10,511 nucleotides of DNA, from assembly GCA_946480995.1 (NCBI GenBank), contig CAMLMF010000047.1, forward strand, positions 1 to 10,511. Direction: 5' to 3'. Numbering within the stretch: the stretch's first letter is position 1; each line of letters starts with the position of its first letter. The notes under the pieces were generated by a model. It made no database searches, had not been told where the DNA came from, and saw nothing but the letters and a program-made list of their open reading frames with translations. A program made the position numbers and the translations under genes. Below are positions 7,290 to 10,511 of this stretch, one piece after another. Origin of the DNA: an uncultured Bdellovibrio sp. GTDB lineage: Bacteria; Bdellovibrionota; Bdellovibrionia; Bdellovibrionales; Bdellovibrionaceae.

Positions 7290-7937
7290 ATGCAGAATTC
7301 ATGGATCCAAAAATATCTTTCCGAAGATGAGCTCAATAAAGTTGAGGAAACAATCTCTCGGGTTGAAGAGTCAACGCGAGGTGAAATTGTCCCTGTGATT
7401 GTGAAGCGTTCTTCCACAGTGGGACACGTGCCTTTGACACTGACTTTGTTGTTAACTTTGCTTTTGGTTATTGCAGAGCTGCCTTTTAGTGACTGGCTAT
7501 GGGTGACTCCGTGGGTGTACTTGTGGCCTTTTGTACTTGTTGCTATTTATTACTTCGCGCATTTTTTAGCGAAGTCTTTGTGGATCCAAAAAGTTTTTGT
7601 TCCCGAACGGGATGAAATGAATCAAGTCCACCAACGCGCGCAGCTCGAATTTTACGCCAATCGTATTCATCGCACAGAAAATGGCACCGGAGTTTTGATT
7701 TTTGTTTCGATCATGGAAAAGAAAGCCGTTGTTCTTGCCGACGAAGGCATTTCTAAGCAGCTGCCCCCTGAAACTTGGGACAAGGTGGTCGCTTCGTTAG
7801 GGGAAGCTCTTCGCAAAGGCCATTGGGGGCATGGATTCGTACAGGCCATTGAAAACTGTGGCGAGCATCTTAAGACGCACTTTCCCATTACATCACCGCG
7901 CCAAAATGAGCTGAAGAATCATCTTGTTGTAAAAGAC
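7290..7937 (+). CDS. TPM-domain membrane protein with two internal helices
   Basis: This is a 216-residue second TPM-type protein. Unlike its neighbour it has no signal peptide and no glycine-rich tail. Residues 8-40 (LSEDELNKVEETISRVEEST, then GEIVPVIV) start a TPM-like fold. Two hydrophobic segments at about 47-63 and 72-94 interrupt it. The rest follows: RAQLEFYANRIHRTENGTGV (116-135), LIFVSIMEKKAVVLADEGI (136-154) and WGHGFVQAIENCGEHL (179-194). This split architecture is familiar from second TPM genes beside lemA. The start at 7290 is preferred because GGGAAGG at 7277-7283 lies six bases upstream; an ATG at 7275 overlapping the previous stop (TAATG) is a credible alternative. Much longer in-frame extensions run through the neighbour's glycine-rich coding sequence and give an implausible Arg/Trp-rich protein. 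The coding sequence is followed by TAA at 7938-7940. Its biochemical function is unknown. Confidence 0.86.
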
Positions 7938-7955
7938 TAAGTTCGTAGGTATATT
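7927..7955 (+). promoter_or_regulatory. Likely sigma-70 promoter of the tRNA-Arg gene
   Basis: TTGTAA at 7927-7932 (four of six matches), a 17-base spacer and TATATT at 7950-7955 (five of six). The predicted start near 7962 would leave a leader of about 17 bases before the mature tRNA 5' end. The -35 box lies inside the last codons of the upstream gene. An AT-rich segment with eight Ts follows the -10. Confidence 0.45.
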
Positions 7956-7978
7956 TTTTTTCGTATTAGTATTCGCGT

Positions 7979-8054
7979 GGGGCCATAGTTCAATGGATAG
8001 AATGCCCGGCTTCGAACCGGTCGGTTGCAAGTTCGAGTCTTGCTGGCCCCACCA
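7979..8054 (+). tRNA. tRNA-Arg, anticodon UCG, with encoded CCA
   Basis: A full cloverleaf of 76 bases. The acceptor stem GGGGCCA pairs perfectly with TGGCCCC, followed by discriminator A and an encoded CCA (8052-8054). The D arm is GTTC/GAAT. The anticodon loop CTTCGAA has anticodon TCG at 8012-8014. The T arm GCAAG-TTCGAGT-CTTGC pairs perfectly. The first pair of the anticodon stem (C27-U43) is a mismatch. UCG reads CGA and, by wobble, possibly other CGN arginine codons. No copy of its 3' end is repeated elsewhere in the window, so there is no sign of an integrated element using it as an attachment site. Confidence 0.96.
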
Positions 8055-8090
8055 CTTTCTTCCTCGCACATCTCTTTCATCGAAAAATGC

Positions 8091-8678
8091 TTAGACTTTT
8101 TTAATTTGCCTGAAGGTGATGTTGATCCTTGGGCCGCAAGCTTTGCTTCGTTTTGGCAAGGCATGGGCCCAGTGGTGTTGAGTCGTTCCTTGCATGATCA
8201 GAACGCTTCCGTGTGTCAGCGGAAGCGTTGCTTTTAAATCCTTTTTTTTGCTGTGTTGAAATTTAAAATCTCGGGTGGCGCCAAAGCTCACCGAACAGAT
8301 GATCGGATTGGGGCCCAGCTCTTTTTCATTATCGCGATGCCAGCCCATGCTGTCTTGTTCATTTCTGTATTGATTTAGTAAGGCACTATTAAAAGTCAGA
8401 CCCAGTTCTGTTTCAATTCTGTCTTTAATTATCTGCAGGGCCGGTGTCCATTTCTGCGGCTGCATCGTGATGCCGGAATAACTGTAGCTTTCATCCCCGC
8501 ACCAAGCAGTGAGTCTTGGCTGCATTATTTTTTTACCGAACAGGATGATCGGTTCATGCTTCCACGGAATTTCTTTTAGTAGGACATTAAAGAGCGAATC
8601 ACTTTCTTCCTGCGAAAAAAAATCAGGATAAAAATAGACTTCGCCATCTTGAGGTAGCAGATTTTTTTTTGGTGCCAT
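8091..8678 (-). CDS. alkB: AlkB-family Fe(II)/2-oxoglutarate-dependent dealkylase
   Basis: This 195-residue protein is closest in appearance to the short AlkB homologues (ALKBH2/3-like). These oxidatively remove methyl groups such as 1-methyladenine and 3-methylcytosine from nucleic acids using Fe(II) and 2-oxoglutarate. The iron ligands fit His114 and Asp116 (WHRDNE) and His172 (AHALPK). The 2-oxoglutarate-binding arginines fit Arg184 and Arg190 in RINITFR. NQYRNEQDSMGWHRDNE (102-118) and TQHHWAHALPK (166-176) are typical of the family, and the length is normal. The gene begins six bases after the yeiH stop, and its Shine-Dalgarno (TGAGG) overlaps that stop, suggesting one operon with translational coupling. 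A run of nine A's covers codons 4-6. A perfect 10-bp inverted repeat lies inside the gene. No LexA or Ada-type control site was recognised. Confidence 0.93.
   Translation of the reverse strand: MAPKKNLLPQDGEVYFYPDFFSQEESDSLFNVLLKEIPWKHEPIILFGKKIMQPRLTAWCGDESYSYSGITMQPQKWTPALQIIKDRIETELGLTFNSALLNQYRNEQDSMGWHRDNEKELGPNPIICSVSFGATRDFKFQHSKKKDLKATLPLTHGSVLIMQGTTQHHWAHALPKRSKACGPRINITFRQIKKV
8202..8235 (+). terminator. Possible plus-strand terminator inside alkB
   Basis: Perfect 10-bp inverted repeat AACGCTTCCG / CGGAAGCGTT with an 8-base loop, followed on the plus strand by GC, TTTT, and slightly later a run of eight Ts. It is antisense to alkB and 148 bases past the tRNA-Arg end, where no other terminator is visible. 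It could stop tRNA transcripts, or be a coincidence of conserved alkB codons (KATLPLTHGSVL). Confidence 0.35.
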
Positions 8679-8684
8679 ATTGCC

Positions 8685-9632
8685 TCAGTGAATCCAGCCC
8701 ATCATCAAAGCACCCAAAGTGCCACTTCCAACAAGAACCCATAAAGTCACACCTTGTAAAAAGGGTTTTGCGCCCACATTGCGAATCGTTTCGCGGGTTA
8801 GACTTGTGCCAATTAAGAACAGGGTTAAGACCAAAGTTCTTTTCGCAATCATGTTCACGATCTCGCCCGCCGGTTTTAAGTCCGGTACATAAGTGACTAA
8901 AGCTGCGGCCAACAAGAAGCCTAAAATAAACCACGGCTTCTTTGCTTTTCCGGCTCCAGTTTCGGCTGAATTTTTTTTTGCGCAAATTAAACCGATTGTA
9001 AAAGCCACCGGAACAATCCACAAGGCACGCGCTAATTTTACAGTGGTGCCGACCTCCAAAGCTTGATGACCAAATTGCATCGCTGCTCCGACCACAGAGC
9101 TTGTGTCGTGAATTGCTAAAGCACTCCACAAACCAAATTGCACTTCAGATAAATGGAAGTAATGACCGACCGGAGGAAAAATGAACAACGCCAGTGAATT
9201 TAAAAGAAAAACCACCCCTAAGGAAACTGAAACTTCATGGGACTTCGCCCGGATAACTGGTGCCACAGCGGCGATGGCGCTGCCGCCACAAATGGCCGTA
9301 CCGACTGTGACTAAAAGTGAGGTGTCAGGTGAAGTTTTAAAGAATTTTCCTAAAAGAGTACCCAACAACAACGCGCAAGAAATGCCGATGATAGTGTAAC
9401 CGACTCCTTGCAAACCCACTTTGCCAATCACGTTCAAGTCCATTCCAGCACCAAGGCCAACGACGGATAGAGGTAAAAGTTTTTGCGTGAGTTTGCGTGA
9501 TTTATCCAAGTAAGGATTACCTAAAGCAACTGCGAGAACCACACCCATTAACAGAGCCACGCCTGAAGAAATAAATGGCGCTAAACTAAGAATCGCGGCC
9601 AAGGGAATAAGTATTTTCGACAATGAATTCAT
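8685..9632 (-). CDS. yeiH: YeiH/UPF0324 family membrane transporter (putative sulfate exporter family)
   Basis: This is a 315-residue integral membrane protein with about ten hydrophobic segments. Family-conserved stretches are LPLSVVGLGAGMDL (53-66), VGTAICGGSAIAAVAPVI (110-127), SVSLGVVFLLNSLALFIFP (135-153) and the most diagnostic AIHDTSSVVGAA (173-184). A late FLIGTSLTRETIRNVG (272-287) is also typical. The family is listed as putative anion or sulfate exporters; its substrate is not well established. The start at 9632 has AAGGAG six bases upstream; an in-frame extension to 9815 would overlap the divergent yjcH-like gene and has no ribosome binding site, so it is rejected. Nine consecutive A's occur within the codons for AKKN (about 218-221). 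It heads a two-gene minus-strand operon with alkB. Confidence 0.9.
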   Translation of the reverse strand: MNSLSKILIPLAAILSLAPFISSGVALLMGVVLAVALGNPYLDKSRKLTQKLLPLSVVGLGAGMDLNVIGKVGLQGVGYTIIGISCALLLGTLLGKFFKTSPDTSLLVTVGTAICGGSAIAAVAPVIRAKSHEVSVSLGVVFLLNSLALFIFPPVGHYFHLSEVQFGLWSALAIHDTSSVVGAAMQFGHQALEVGTTVKLARALWIVPVAFTIGLICAKKNSAETGAGKAKKPWFILGFLLAAALVTYVPDLKPAGEIVNMIAKRTLVLTLFLIGTSLTRETIRNVGAKPFLQGVTLWVLVGSGTLGALMMGWIH

Positions 9633-9774
9633 GAGTACTCCTTGAGTTTGAAAGTAGCTTGGAACTTTTTTGTTGGCACTGTTTTTCTGCACAAATGTCG
9701 ACCCCAGGAGGGCGGCTTGATAACGATTGTTGTTGTTTAGATCGCGTGCTCTAATATTTCGGGGGGAATACATC

Positions 9775-10080
9775 ATGCTCGAAAAACGTTTACTGGAAAT
9801 CTCTAAGAATCCCAAATATCAAAAATTAGTACGAACAAGAAACTTTTATGGCTGGAGTCTGACGGCAGTTATGATGCTGGTCTATTACGGATACATATAC
9901 TTAGTCGCTTTTAAGCGTGACTATTTAGCGCAAACTTTAGGTGACAGTGTGATGACCTTAAGTATTCCGTTTGGATTAGGCGTGATTGTTTTCACAATTC
10001 TTATAACTGGCGTTTACGTTCGTCGTGCCAATGCAGAGTTCGACAAATTGATTCAAGAAATTTTGCAGGAGACAAAATAG
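9775..10080 (+). CDS. yjcH: DUF485 small inner-membrane protein (YjcH-like)
   Basis: This 101-residue protein has two membrane helices (about 23-46 and 60-82). The N-terminal pattern NPKYQKLVRTRNFYGWSLTA is typical of DUF485 (PF04341), and a charged C-terminal helix follows. In many proteobacteria a DUF485 gene directly precedes actP, as yjcH does in E. coli (acs-yjcH-actP), and the same order holds here. The start at 9775 is chosen because GGGGGGA at 9761-9767 lies seven bases upstream; the in-frame 9727 start would encode that site. Its TAG stop is followed with no gap by the ATG of actP, so the two are almost certainly co-translated. It may aid or regulate the symporter, but its molecular role is not established. 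No acs gene is present in the window. Confidence 0.9.
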   Translation: MLEKRLLEISKNPKYQKLVRTRNFYGWSLTAVMMLVYYGYIYLVAFKRDYLAQTLGDSVMTLSIPFGLGVIVFTILITGVYVRRANAEFDKLIQEILQETK

Positions 10081-10511
10081 ATGCAACATCAATTCAGAAA
10101 AGTTTTCTTAGGTCTTTGCGCTGCTTTATTTTCAACAAGTGTTTTTGCGGCCGGGGACTTGGGGCAACTTGAAAAGCAACCAGTCAACGTTGTGGCTATT
10201 GTGATGTTTGGCATTTTTGTTATGGCCACGTTGTGGATTACAAAGTGGGCAGCAGCTAAAACAAAATCGGCAGCGGATTTTTATACGGCGGGCGGAGGCA
10301 TTACCGGATTTCAAAATGGTTTGGCCATCGCGGGTGACTTTATGTCAGCGGCGTCGTTCCTAGGGATTTCTGCAGCAGTCATGGTTAATGGCTATGACGG
10401 CTTGATTTATTCCATCGGCTTTTTAGTCGGTTGGCCGATTCTTACTTTCCTTATGGCGGAACGGTTGCGCAACTTAGGTAAATTTACCTTTGCCGATGTC
10501 GCGGCTTATCG
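10081..10511 (+). CDS. actP: Cation/acetate symporter ActP, 3' part cut by the window edge
   Basis: The first 143 codons of a sodium:solute symporter (SSS) family protein run open to the window edge. They match E. coli ActP closely as I remember it: a cleavable-looking N-terminal signal (residues 1-24, ending VFAAG), a first helix at about 36-54, then [20 protein letters not shown] (67-86), [14 protein letters not shown] (87-100), [17 protein letters not shown] (104-120) and [18 protein letters not shown] (126-143). ActP imports acetate and glycolate coupled to a cation across the inner membrane, feeding acetyl-CoA synthetase. AGGAG at 10067-10071, within the end of the yjcH-like gene, is nine bases before the ATG. 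About three quarters of the usual length of roughly 550 residues lies outside the window. Confidence 0.95.
   Translation, partial: MQHQFRKVFLGLCAALFSTSVFAAGDLGQLEKQPVNVVAIVMFGIFVMATLWITKWAAAKTKSAADFYTAGGGITGFQNGLAIAGDFMSAASFLGISAAVMVNGYDGLIYSIGFLVGWPILTFLMAERLRNLGKFTFADVAAY

Noticed and set aside
7979..8054. tRNA-Arg as an integration site for a mobile element
   Set aside because: No integrase gene and no direct repeat of the tRNA 3' end in the window; flanking genes look like core genome.
8623..9129. 168-codon minus-strand frame overlapping yeiH and alkB
   Set aside because: It is a shadow frame; both overlapped genes have clear conserved family motifs in their own frames.
9674..9691. Sigma-54-like TGGCAC...TGCA motif between yeiH and the yjcH-like gene
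   Set aside because: The GG and GC elements are 12 bases apart instead of the strictly required 10.
9727..9774. N-terminal extension of the DUF485 protein by 16 residues
   Set aside because: The G-rich ribosome binding site at 9761-9767 would lie inside the coding region, and DUF485 proteins normally start near the 9775 ATG.
9633..9815. N-terminal extension of YeiH by 61 residues
   Set aside because: It would overlap the divergent gene, is polar and unlike the family, while AAGGAG sits just before the 9632 start.

Overview
The window looks like chromosomal DNA from a Bdellovibrio-type predatory bacterium (Bdellovibrionota). This is inferred from gene content only: a lipoprotein PTP-like phytase of the kind known from Bdellovibrio, a chemotaxis receptor without an evident HAMP domain, many exported proteins and lipoproteins, moderate GC, and mostly AGGAG-type ribosome binding sites. 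I see no transposase, integrase, phage gene or CRISPR array. It reads as compact core-genome sequence, and no gap between genes reaches 300 bases.

Layout. (1) At the left edge, a truncated minus-strand gene for an exported protein is divergent from a plus-strand pair: a PTP-like inositol phosphatase lipoprotein and a small lipoprotein whose start overlaps its stop. (2) A secreted single-Cache-domain protein and a large methyl-accepting chemotaxis protein follow. In front of them is a 14/16 match to the flagellar sigma-28 (FliA) promoter with exact spacing, placing the pair in a motility/chemotaxis regulon. (3) Convergent with the receptor, its stop codon touching the receptor's, is a minus-strand fusion of an RluA-type pseudouridine synthase and an RlmK/RlmI-type rRNA methyltransferase. 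(4) Divergent from it is a LemA - TPM (YgcG-like) - membrane TPM gene trio. (5) A complete tRNA-Arg(UCG) with encoded CCA follows, with its own plausible sigma-70 promoter. (6) On the minus strand is a tight pair: a YeiH/UPF0324 membrane transporter followed by an AlkB-type DNA/RNA dealkylase. (7) Divergent from yeiH is a DUF485 (yjcH-like) small membrane protein immediately followed by actP, the cation/acetate symporter, cut by the window's right edge.

How they fit together. The Cache protein and the receptor form a probable sensing unit transcribed with flagellar genes. The LemA/TPM trio is a recurrent envelope gene set of poorly defined role. yjcH-actP is an acetate-uptake pair. The fusion enzyme and the tRNA belong to translation. 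AlkB gives alkylation repair. The items most worth a second look are the sigma-28 promoter with its secreted Cache protein, the RluA-RlmK fusion, the phytase lipoprotein and its coupled unknown lipoprotein, and a perfect hairpin inside alkB that could terminate tRNA transcription.
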